DNA of 5,401 nt from an uncultured Lachnospiraceae bacterium (GTDB taxonomy: Bacteria > Bacillota > Clostridia > Lachnospirales > Lachnospiraceae): positions 48,670 through 54,070 of the forward strand of contig CAJTQG010000020.1 in NCBI GenBank assembly GCA_910578605.1, in the 5' to 3' direction. The position numbers and the translations under genes are program-made. Shown one piece after another: positions 1 through 5,237 of the stretch (position 1 is the first letter of the stretch; the number at the start of each line of letters is the position of its first letter). The notes under the pieces were generated by a model. The model was given only the letters and a program-made list of their open reading frames with translations, ran no database searches and was not told where the DNA came from.

Positions 1-184
1 GTATTGATGACATAATTTGTTTTAGCCCGTCTATGACAAGCTCCAGCTTTCCCAAAACCAAAATGGCGATTCCCACTCCCGCCGCCATACTGAGAAAATT
101 AGTATACTCTGGTCTGGTCTGCCGCAGCACGATTCCCAAAACCACTGTCACTATGGCAAAAATTGCAATAAAATAATGATCCAT
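1..184 (-). CDS. spoIIIAD: Stage III sporulation protein AD, N-terminal part (cut by the window edge)
   Basis: The first 61 codons are present and the gene continues beyond the left edge. The product is a small polytopic membrane protein of the SpoIIIA-SpoIIQ channel, made in the mother cell and placed in the outer forespore membrane. Residues 4-20 form a hydrophobic segment, followed by a short polar loop containing RQTRPEY (21-27), which is typical of the family (a K/R-x-x-x-PEY-like turn). A second hydrophobic segment covers about 31-47 and an amphipathic stretch begins near 48. The ATG at 184-182 is the likely start. An AGGAGG at 198-203 lies 13 nt upstream, which is somewhat long. The only nearer in-frame alternative, TTG at 194-196, would be just 1 nt from that site. 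The gene follows spoIIIAC by 33 nt in the same operon. Identity rests on sequence resemblance plus the strict AA-AB-AC-AD order, so it is secure although partial. Confidence 0.93.
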   Translation of the reverse strand, partial: MDHYFIAIFAIVTVVLGIVLRQTRPEYTNFLSMAAGVGIAILVLGKLELVIDGLKQIMSSI

Positions 185-217
185 ATTGCCAGCCAATCCT
201 CCTTTCCCTGTCAACTG

Positions 218-412
218 CTACAGTCCAAATAAATTCTGAATTGTCTCAAATAGTTCATATATATAGGGCACAATCCAAAAGAGTACCAGCACCAAACCTG
301 CAAGACTTGTGAGAAACGCATGCTCCTCCCGCCCACTGTGCTTTAACACCTGGCTAATGACAGATACTAAAATTCCTACCGCTGCAATCCTAAATATTAA
401 ATTTACATCCAC
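218..412 (-). CDS. spoIIIAC: Stage III sporulation protein AC
   Basis: A 64-residue membrane protein, close to the usual family length of 64-68. SpoIIIAC is a small membrane component of the mother-cell SpoIIIA complex and is essential for late forespore gene expression. Two hydrophobic segments (about 5-22 and 34-52) flank a polar loop with the family-typical GREEHA (27-32), and the protein ends in a short amphipathic helix (LFETIQNLFGL). The start is GTG (412-410): the ATG visible one base further in is out of frame. A GGAGG lies 11 nt upstream (centred near 426). The gene is separated from spoIIIAB by 90 nt, wider than the other gaps in the operon, and from spoIIIAD by 33 nt. Confidence 0.95.
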   Translation of the reverse strand: MDVNLIFRIAAVGILVSVISQVLKHSGREEHAFLTSLAGLVLVLFWIVPYIYELFETIQNLFGL

Positions 413-447
413 GTTTTTTACTTCCTCCTTTTACTCCGCCAGACATA

Positions 448-460
448 CCGGCAATGCCGG
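448..460 (-). repeat. Small GC-rich hairpin in the spoIIIAB-spoIIIAC gap
   Basis: CCGGC and GCCGG form a perfect 5-bp inverted repeat around a 3-nt loop (ATT on the transcribed strand). It stands out because it is the only GC-rich block in a 90-nt gap. It lies about 20 nt upstream of the spoIIIAC Shine-Dalgarno sequence and has no T-run after it, so it is not a terminator. An mRNA processing or stability element is possible but unproven. Confidence 0.35.
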
Positions 461-502
461 AACAAACAATCACTCCATCCAAATTTCTCTTTTGCATAGC
501 TT

Positions 503-1021
503 TTATACAATAATCAATGTGATTAAAATACCTCCCATCACACCAAGACTGCGGTAGAGCTTTGTGTTATTCTTTATATTTTCTGATGCCTGTACAATAT
601 CTAAATCCAGCTGTTCTATGTAATAGTCTAATGTATCTAACTGCATCTGTTTATCCAGACAGCCCAACGTATCACCAAGATTGCCCAGCTTTTCTTTATC
701 CTCCTTCTTCATATGACTCTTAGCAAAGCTTTTTTCTATCTGTCTTTTCCAAATTACAGAAAACTCATCCCCGTCAAACTGCTGCATCTGCTTTGAAACC
801 TGTTCAAAAAATTCCCCAAATAAATTGTCTGCCTTAGAAGCCACATCATAAAATGCTGCGGCAAGATTTGTATTTTGATAACGTATTTGACTGTGCAGAT
901 ACAACAGCCATCTTTTTAATCTTTTTAATTCCTTGTGGCGATAGATTAGCTCCTGACTTAAAGAAAAACCCAATCCACTGCTTCCCACCACAATCACAAT
1001 TGCGCCTAACAGTTTTAACAA
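503..1021 (-). CDS. spoIIIAB: Stage III sporulation protein AB
   Basis: A 172-residue protein, matching the 171 residues of the Bacillus subtilis protein. SpoIIIAB is a membrane-anchored part of the SpoIIIA channel and resembles a type II secretion (GspF-like) domain; it is thought to work with the ATPase SpoIIIAA. An N-terminal transmembrane segment (about 4-22, starting MLKLLGAIVIVV) is followed by a long, mostly helical soluble region. That region contains the conserved L-x-x-L-x-x-x-I-x-Y pattern (39-48) and the GDTLG motif (116-120, equivalent to GETLG). The protein ends in a second hydrophobic segment, YRSLGVMGGILITLIIV (156-172), as in family members. The start is TTG (1021-1019), with GGAGG 7 nt upstream. 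It overlaps the end of spoIIIAA by 7 nt (TTGTTAA), which suggests translational coupling. No start is possible further upstream without deep overlap. Confidence 0.96.
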   Translation of the reverse strand: MLKLLGAIVIVVGSSGLGFSLSQELIYRHKELKRLKRWLLYLHSQIRYQNTNLAAAFYDVASKADNLFGEFFEQVSKQMQQFDGDEFSVIWKRQIEKSFAKSHMKKEDKEKLGNLGDTLGCLDKQMQLDTLDYYIEQLDLDIVQASENIKNNTKLYRSLGVMGGILITLIIV

Positions 1022-1884
1022 AATACCACCTCCCCTAATCTCTCTCTGTCCAGCAAAAGCTTTCTCTCAAATACACCCTCCTCCATCAACACCCGAATAT
1101 TTGGATTTTGATAAATATCCTCCACACTCTCCCCATGAACTGTGGCCAAGAGACGGCAGCCGCTGTACACTGCCTGATGTATAGCGTTAGTATCCCCGGC
1201 AGTACCAATTTCATCTACCGCTATTACCTCCGGCGAGAAGGCCCGAAGCATCATTAAAATTCCATCCGATTTTCTCACCCCATCTAACACATCTGTATGG
1301 GTTCCCACATCATTTTGGGGTATTCCCTGGTAACATGCAGCAATCTCACTTCTCTCATCCACCACCGATACATTTAACCCTCTGTTGCTCACTTGTCGGA
1401 CAATATCCCGAAGCAATGTTGTCTTACCACACTTTGGAGGGGAGATAATCAACGTATTTTTCATAGTATGTTTGTCCCAAAGCTTTTCTATAACAGTATC
1501 AGCCGCCCCTTCTATACTGTGGGCCATTCGTATATTTAAAAAAGTGATATAGGATAAATTTTTAATCCTTCCATTTTCCACCACTGCATGTCCGCTAAAG
1601 CCAATGCGATGTCCCCCCTGGATGGTCAGATACCCTTGCTTAATCTCCTCCTCATAGGCATACAAAGAATAATTGCTGATGTAAGAAACAATTTCCCGCA
1701 GCACATCACCTGTGGCTATTACCAGCTTTCCGCCTATTTCCAGCGGGCATTCTCTTCTCTCATATCTCAAAAACACCGGACATCCCACCCTCACTCTCAC
1801 TTCCTGAAGCTGTCTGCCCTCCTGGCCCACGCTGCGGATACTCTCCCGCCACGCTTTTGGAAATATCCATAAAATCGACTGCAC
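1015..1884 (-). CDS. spoIIIAA: Stage III sporulation protein AA, secretion-type ATPase
   Basis: A cytoplasmic P-loop ATPase of the type II/IV secretion ATPase family, 289 residues, and the first gene of the spoIIIA operon. In the family it powers or assembles the channel linking mother cell and forespore. An N-terminal domain (about 1-140) carries the family segment YEEEIKQGYLTIQGGHRIG (77-95). Walker A is SPPKCGKTT (148-156); the first Gly of the GxxxxGK[ST] consensus is Ser here. An acidic box follows at VVDERSEIAA (174-183), Walker B is VIAVDEIG (220-227) and the His-box is LLATVHG (245-251). The start is GTG (1884-1882), chosen because GGAGG sits 5 nt upstream; an overlapping ATG at 1886-1884 is out of frame. 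The operon is normally transcribed by sigma-E in the mother cell, and a matching promoter lies just upstream. Confidence 0.97.
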   Translation of the reverse strand: MQSILWIFPKAWRESIRSVGQEGRQLQEVRVRVGCPVFLRYERRECPLEIGGKLVIATGDVLREIVSYISNYSLYAYEEEIKQGYLTIQGGHRIGFSGHAVVENGRIKNLSYITFLNIRMAHSIEGAADTVIEKLWDKHTMKNTLIISPPKCGKTTLLRDIVRQVSNRGLNVSVVDERSEIAACYQGIPQNDVGTHTDVLDGVRKSDGILMMLRAFSPEVIAVDEIGTAGDTNAIHQAVYSGCRLLATVHGESVEDIYQNPNIRVLMEEGVFERKLLLDRERLGEVVFC

Positions 1885-1911
1885 ATTAACCTCCCCTTTC
1901 CTTCTTGTTAC

Positions 1912-1940
1912 ACTATATTGTACAACCCTTAAGAATATGA
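1912..1940 (-). promoter_or_regulatory. Probable sigma-E promoter of the spoIIIA operon
   Basis: The -35 element TCATATT (1934-1940) fits the mother-cell sigma-E -35 consensus (KMATATT type). After a 14-nt spacer (1920-1933) the -10 element AATATAGT (1912-1919) matches CATACAnT at 5 of 7 defined positions. This would start transcription near 1904-1906, leaving a leader of about 20 nt with the Shine-Dalgarno sequence just upstream of the spoIIIAA GTG. Sigma-E control of spoIIIA is established in Bacillus; the match here is read by eye. Confidence 0.65.
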
Positions 1941-1941
1941 C

Positions 1942-1979
1942 AAAAAAAGAACAGATATCTTTTTAGGGATATCTGCTCT
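1942..1979 (-). terminator. Intrinsic terminator after the aspartate kinase gene
   Basis: On the minus strand a 12-bp stem (1968-1979 with 1948-1959, including one G-U pair) closes an 8-nt loop and is followed by a run of seven T (1942-1948, the first of which also forms the last pair of the stem). It lies 54 nt after the aspartate kinase stop codon. The other strand has no T-run, so it works only in the leftward direction. It separates the kinase transcript from the spoIIIA operon. Confidence 0.88.
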
Positions 1980-2032
1980 AAATCAATCATTTGAATATAT
2001 CATATCTGCATTTATATTTATTATCCTATCAT

Positions 2033-3352
2033 TTACAGCTGGGTCTCAACAAAAATGTCATAGACAGCTTTGATTGCCTTCTCAAAATCATCATTTTCTA
2101 CACCAATAATAATATTTAACTCACTTGAGCCCTGGTCAATCATGCGGACATTCACCCTGGCATGGGCCAGCGCTGAAAAGATTCTTCCTGCTGTACCCTT
2201 TGCCGCCTTCATACCTCGGCCAACCACCGCAATCAACGACAAGTCTCCCACTAATTCAATGGAATCCGGCTGGGCTAAGCGGTGAATGGCAGACATCACC
2301 TGCTGCTCTTTTCCCTGAAAATCCTCCTGCTGTACCATAACAGTCATTGTATCAATTCCCGATGGCATATGTTCAAAGGAAATATTATTTTCCTCAAATG
2401 CCTGCAGTACCTTGCGGCCAAATCCAACCTCCGCATTCATCATAGATTTTTCAATATGCACTGCCACAAATCCCTTTTTGCCGGCAATACCGGTAATGGT
2501 ATACTCGGGAGTACGACAGGTACTCTCCACAATTAATGTACCTTCATCCTCCGGTGCGTTAGTATTGCGTATATTGATAGGAATACCACAGTTTCTAACC
2601 GGAAAAATGGCATCTTCATGCAGCACAGTAGCTCCCATGTAAGCCAACTCCCTCAATTCTCTGTATGTAATAGAGGTAATCACCTTTGGATCCCTGATAA
2701 TTCTAGGGTCCGCCACTAAAAATCCAGATACATCCGTCCAGTTTTCATAAATATCTGCATGAATATTCTTTGCCACAATAGAGCCTGTAATATCGGAGCC
2801 GCCTCTAGAAAAGGTTCTCACTGTACCATCCTCCTGGGCGCCGTAAAAACCTGGCACAACAACACGCTCTAAGCCCTCTAATTGTTCTGTAAGCAGAGCA
2901 TCGGTCTCATCCGGCAAAAAATTACCCTCCTCATCAAATCGAATGGCAAGAGCGGCATCAAAAAAAGTATATCCCAAATATTCTGCCATCACTATACCAT
3001 TTAAGTATTCTCCTCTAGAAGCCGCATATTCTCTGCCCTTCTTGTTGATAAAATCTTCTTTAATTTGTGCAAACTGGTTATCTAAGGAAAGTTCTAACTG
3101 TAAACCGTCAATAATTTCCTGATATCTCTTTTTTATATTCTCTAATTTATCATCAAACTTCTTTCCTGCCTCAGCCGCCTCATAGCACTCGTACAGCATA
3201 TCCGTCACTTTTATATCTTCAATAAACCTTTTGCCGGGAGCACTTGGCACAACAAATTTTCTAGATTCATCACTAGTAATGATTTCTTTTACCTTTTTAA
3301 ATTGCTCTGCGCTTGCCAATGAGCTTCCGCCAAATTTTACTACTTTTATCAT
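2033..3352 (-). CDS. Aspartate kinase, two-ACT-domain type
   Basis: A cytoplasmic enzyme that phosphorylates L-aspartate with ATP to 4-phospho-L-aspartate, the first step towards lysine/diaminopimelate, threonine and methionine. It has 439 residues, within the usual 400-460. The catalytic domain shows KFGGSSL (6-12), PSAPGKR (36-42), SRGEYLNG (112-119), FSRGGSDITG (181-190) and the nucleotide-site segment WTDVSGFLVADPRI (205-218). Two ACT domains follow: one from about 287 to 342 and one from about 371 to 437, with VGRGMKAAKGTAGRIF (377-392) in the second. ACT domains in this family bind lysine and/or threonine as feedback inhibitors; which one applies here cannot be read by eye. The ATG (3352-3350) has only a weak AAAGGA site 12 nt upstream. 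It is monocistronic as far as can be seen, with its own terminator. No symbol is given because clostridia often carry several paralogues (lysC, thrD and others). Confidence 0.96.
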   Translation of the reverse strand: MIKVVKFGGSSLASAEQFKKVKEIITSDESRKFVVPSAPGKRFIEDIKVTDMLYECYEAAEAGKKFDDKLENIKKRYQEIIDGLQLELSLDNQFAQIKEDFINKKGREYAASRGEYLNGIVMAEYLGYTFFDAALAIRFDEEGNFLPDETDALLTEQLEGLERVVVPGFYGAQEDGTVRTFSRGGSDITGSIVAKNIHADIYENWTDVSGFLVADPRIIRDPKVITSITYRELRELAYMGATVLHEDAIFPVRNCGIPINIRNTNAPEDEGTLIVESTCRTPEYTITGIAGKKGFVAVHIEKSMMNAEVGFGRKVLQAFEENNISFEHMPSGIDTMTVMVQQEDFQGKEQQVMSAIHRLAQPDSIELVGDLSLIAVVGRGMKAAKGTAGRIFSALAHARVNVRMIDQGSSELNIIIGVENDDFEKAIKAVYDIFVETQL

Positions 3353-3400
3353 TTTTATTCAGCATCCTTTCCAAAATCCTTTATTATTCATTATTTACAC

Positions 3401-3406
3401 ATTATA
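3401..3406 (-). promoter_or_regulatory. Candidate -10 box for the aspartate kinase gene
   Basis: A perfect TATAAT lies 48 nt upstream of the ATG. No good -35 box is found 16-18 nt further upstream; TTGATT at 3431-3436 is 24 nt away, which is too far. The A-tract array just upstream may compensate, as an UP-like element. If this promoter is real the leader is only about 40 nt, too short for a lysine riboswitch or T-box. Confidence 0.4.
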
Positions 3407-3416
3407 TATGAAACCA

Positions 3417-3501
3417 TTTTTTTACTATATAATCAAGCACTTTTTTTGTTTTTTTCTTATTTTTTTACTTTTTTTGCCTTTTTTCTGCTTTTAATCCTTT
3501 T
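3417..3501. repeat. Regularly spaced A-tract array (A on the minus strand)
   Basis: Five runs of seven A:T pairs (3417-3423, 3441-3447, 3449-3455, 3460-3466, 3469-3475) are followed by runs of six (3479-3484), four (3489-3492) and four (3498-3501). From 3441 on, tract centres are 8-11 bp apart, near the DNA helical repeat, so the stretch may be intrinsically bent. It lies just upstream of the candidate aspartate kinase -10 box and fills most of the 199-base gap after the MATE gene. No hairpin terminator for the MATE gene is seen in this gap. Confidence 0.7.
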
Positions 3502-3551
3502 CTAATGTAACTTATACTCTCAACTACCGTCTAAAACTTTTCCATTTCCAC

Positions 3552-4883
3552 TCATCTCAAATGATATATCATTTTCCCTTTATATTTCGTTTTATACCGA
3601 TACAAATACAAGCTTCCTCTTGCCAGCCAATCCATGCTCATAGCAATCCAAACCCCAAGAGCCCCTGCTCTCACATATTCAATTAATATGTAACTAATAA
3701 TAACCCGAAATATCCACATAGAGACAATGGAAACTATCATGGGATAACGTACATCCCCTGCTGCCCGAAAAACATTAGGCAATACAAAGGACAAAGGCCA
3801 TATAAGAACAGCCGCCACTGTATGATACAAAATAATGCGAAATGCAACTACAGAGGCCATATCACTTAACTGATATAAGTCTATAAGTGGATGGCACAAT
3901 AAAACTAAGCATAATGAAATACTTCCCATACATATATATGCAAGCTTCATCAATTTTTTTACATTATTTTTCATGCTCTCAAAATCACCTGCACCCATAC
4001 ATTGCCCCACTACGGTAATCATAGCCAATCCAATAGCATGCCCCGGTATCACCTCAACCTCCACCAATGTCATGGCAACTGCATTAGCTGCAATCTCCGC
4101 TGTTGTTAAGCCTGCCACAAAGCTTTGCACAAGAATCTTTCCAAATTGAAACATAGCGCTTTCCATTCCGCTTGGAACGCCTATGTGAAGAATACTCCTA
4201 ATTATCTGGGGATGATAGCCAAAACGAAATCTTCTGTCTATATGTACCGGATTTTTTTCTTTTCCTGCTAAATAAAGCATTATCAGTGCGGCAGCCATCC
4301 TGCCAATTAAGGTAGACGCTGCAATACCGGCGGCTCCAAAATGCATTCCATAGATAAATATGGCATTTCCGGTAATATTAATCACATTCATAATTAAGGA
4401 TGTATACATAGATACTTTGGAATTGCCCATAGAGCGGAATATAGCTGCACAGCCATTATAAATACCCAAGGCAGGAAAAGAGAGCGCCGTAATATAAAAA
4501 TATATCCTGGCATTTTTCATAACCTCCTTCTCCACTTTTCCAAAGCCCAGCTTTAAAATCCAGGAATTTCCGGCTAAAGAAATTACCATAAAAACAATAG
4601 AGATTACTGACACCAATAAAATAAGCTGATTCGCTGCCTTACCAGCACTTTTATAGTCCTTTTTTCCAATATATGTGGAAATTACTACGGAACCTCCTGT
4701 TGCCAGAGCTCCAAATGCTGTTATAAGCAAAAGATTGATTGTATTTACCAGTGACACTCCGGAAACTGCTGATTCCCCAGCCTCTGACACCATAAACACA
4801 TCAGCCATACCTACCAGTACAGCAAGTGTCTGTTCAATAATCAGTGGAACTATCAACCTAGTTAATTTCTTTTTATCAAACAT
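3552..4883 (-). CDS. MATE-family multidrug/toxin efflux transporter
   Basis: An inner-membrane secondary transporter of 443 residues, the normal size for a 12-helix MATE protein. Members export cationic drugs, dyes or metabolites in exchange for Na+ or H+; the substrate here is unknown. Two homologous halves are visible. The first carries GMADVFMVSEAG (25-36), with Asp28 probably matching the conserved TM1 Asp. It also has RSMGNSKVSMYTSLIMN (150-166), followed by VINITGNAIFIYG. The second half repeats this as FRAAGDVRYPMIVSIVSMW (372-390) and contains VPSGMESAMFQFGK (236-249), where Glu241 could be the TM7 acidic residue, and VVGQCMGAGD (291-300). The C-terminus is short and basic (RYKTKYKGK). 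The ATG (4883-4881) has a GAGG core 6 nt upstream (GAGGTGAATT). It is preceded by a long leader with its own promoter and has no obvious hairpin terminator. There is no adjacent regulator gene to hint at a substrate. Confidence 0.93.
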   Translation of the reverse strand: MFDKKKLTRLIVPLIIEQTLAVLVGMADVFMVSEAGESAVSGVSLVNTINLLLITAFGALATGGSVVISTYIGKKDYKSAGKAANQLILLVSVISIVFMVISLAGNSWILKLGFGKVEKEVMKNARIYFYITALSFPALGIYNGCAAIFRSMGNSKVSMYTSLIMNVINITGNAIFIYGMHFGAAGIAASTLIGRMAAALIMLYLAGKEKNPVHIDRRFRFGYHPQIIRSILHIGVPSGMESAMFQFGKILVQSFVAGLTTAEIAANAVAMTLVEVEVIPGHAIGLAMITVVGQCMGAGDFESMKNNVKKLMKLAYICMGSISLCLVLLCHPLIDLYQLSDMASVVAFRIILYHTVAAVLIWPLSFVLPNVFRAAGDVRYPMIVSIVSMWIFRVIISYILIEYVRAGALGVWIAMSMDWLARGSLYLYRYKTKYKGKMIYHLR

Positions 4884-4911
4884 AATTCACCTCTTCCCTA
4901 CTCTTTGAGCA

Positions 4912-4944
4912 TTACCCAATGTTTGTGTTAAATATATTCTTCAC
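4912..4944 (-). CDS. Possible ten-codon leader ORF upstream of the MATE gene
   Basis: GTG followed by nine sense codons and TAA encodes the peptide (M)KNIFNTNIG. An AAGGAG Shine-Dalgarno sequence lies about 5 nt upstream of the GTG, and the stop is 28 nt before the MATE start. An inverted repeat, TGAGCA (4970-4975) and TGCTCA (4906-4911), encloses the ORF, with its right arm starting immediately after the stop codon. Leader peptides of this kind control some resistance and efflux genes by ribosome stalling. Here the case rests only on the ribosome binding site and position, and the ORF could be chance. Confidence 0.25.
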   Translation of the reverse strand: MKNIFNTNIG

Positions 4945-4982
4945 TTTATCTCCTTTTGCCTTTTTATACTGCTCATAGAATA

Positions 4983-5007
4983 GGCGCTATCCATAACGAA
5001 CAGCACC
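4983..5007 (-). repeat. GC-rich hairpin in the MATE leader
   Basis: In the leftward transcript GGUGCU (5002-5007) can pair with AGCGCC (4983-4988), six pairs including one G-U, around a 13-nt loop. It is the most GC-rich block of the leader, about 100 nt ahead of the MATE start. No T-run follows, so it is not a terminator. The pairing is better in the leftward transcript than in the other direction, which has a C-A mismatch. Confidence 0.45.
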
Positions 5008-5068
5008 CTTTTTGAAAAATATTACATTTACATATTTTATATATTGAGTAATGTGGCAATATGTGCAA

Positions 5069-5084
5069 GGTTTGCATACAAACC
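5069..5084. repeat. 16-bp dyad GGTTTG-N4-CAAACC upstream of the MATE gene
   Basis: Perfect 6-bp arms GGTTTG and CAAACC flank the 4 bases CATA. In RNA this is a compact tetraloop hairpin within the leader; in DNA it has the form of a dimeric repressor operator. It lies about 65-80 bp downstream of the predicted transcription start, further than most operators, so an RNA role is somewhat more likely. No regulator is visible. Confidence 0.5.
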
Positions 5085-5155
5085 GTTATACATTAATTTT
5101 TACTTTTTTCTTGTCTACTACAATATTTCTCAGCCAGTAAGAATTTGCCAATTTA

Positions 5156-5184
5156 ATTATAAATCTTTATCTCTTACTTTACAA
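5156..5184 (-). promoter_or_regulatory. Probable sigma-A promoter of the MATE gene
   Basis: The -35 TTGTAA (5179-5184, 4 of 6 consensus) and a perfect -10 TATAAT (5156-5161) are separated by exactly 17 nt (5162-5178). It lies downstream of the terminator of the preceding gene and is the best vegetative promoter in the window. Transcription would begin near 5149. Confidence 0.65.
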
Positions 5185-5237
5185 CATTTGTTTTTCACCA
5201 AATAACACACAAGTTATTCACCAATGATATATCATGC

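Larger units (their letters stand above)
4884..5150 (-). promoter_or_regulatory. Long structured 5' leader of the MATE gene
   Basis: If transcription starts about 7 nt past the -10 box at 5156-5161, the MATE mRNA has an untranslated leader of about 265 nt. It contains a hairpin at 5069-5084, an imperfect long-range helix (5115-5126 with 5041-5051), a competing AU-rich hairpin followed by U5 (5015-5019), a GC-rich hairpin at 4983-5007 and a ten-codon ORF at 4912-4944. I do not recognise a known riboswitch class. Apart from these elements and the terminator at 5238-5288, the non-coding stretch 4884-5345 holds nothing I can identify. Confidence 0.5.

Noticed and set aside
390..497. A 35-codon minus-strand ORF bridging the spoIIIAB-spoIIIAC gap (starts MQKRNLDG)
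   Set aside because: It has no ribosome binding site, overlaps the start of spoIIIAC in another frame, and resembles no known sporulation protein.
3431..3436. TTGATT as the -35 of the aspartate kinase promoter
   Set aside because: It is 24 nt from the TATAAT; the hexamer at a proper 17-nt distance (TTTCAT) is a poor -10.
853..3494. Plus-strand ORFs of 60-95 codons opposite the spoIIIA and aspartate kinase genes
   Set aside because: They lie antisense to strongly recognisable genes, lack ribosome binding sites and have no recognisable domains.
3353..3551. A lysine riboswitch or T-box ahead of the aspartate kinase gene, as is common in Firmicutes
   Set aside because: The gap is dominated by A-tracts, shows none of the conserved cores of either element, and the likely leader is only about 40 nt long.
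5127..5140. A CUGAGA motif in the MATE leader suggesting a TPP riboswitch
   Set aside because: The other conserved TPP blocks (the ACCUGAUC and GGAUAAUGCCAGCG types) are absent, so the hexamer is coincidental.
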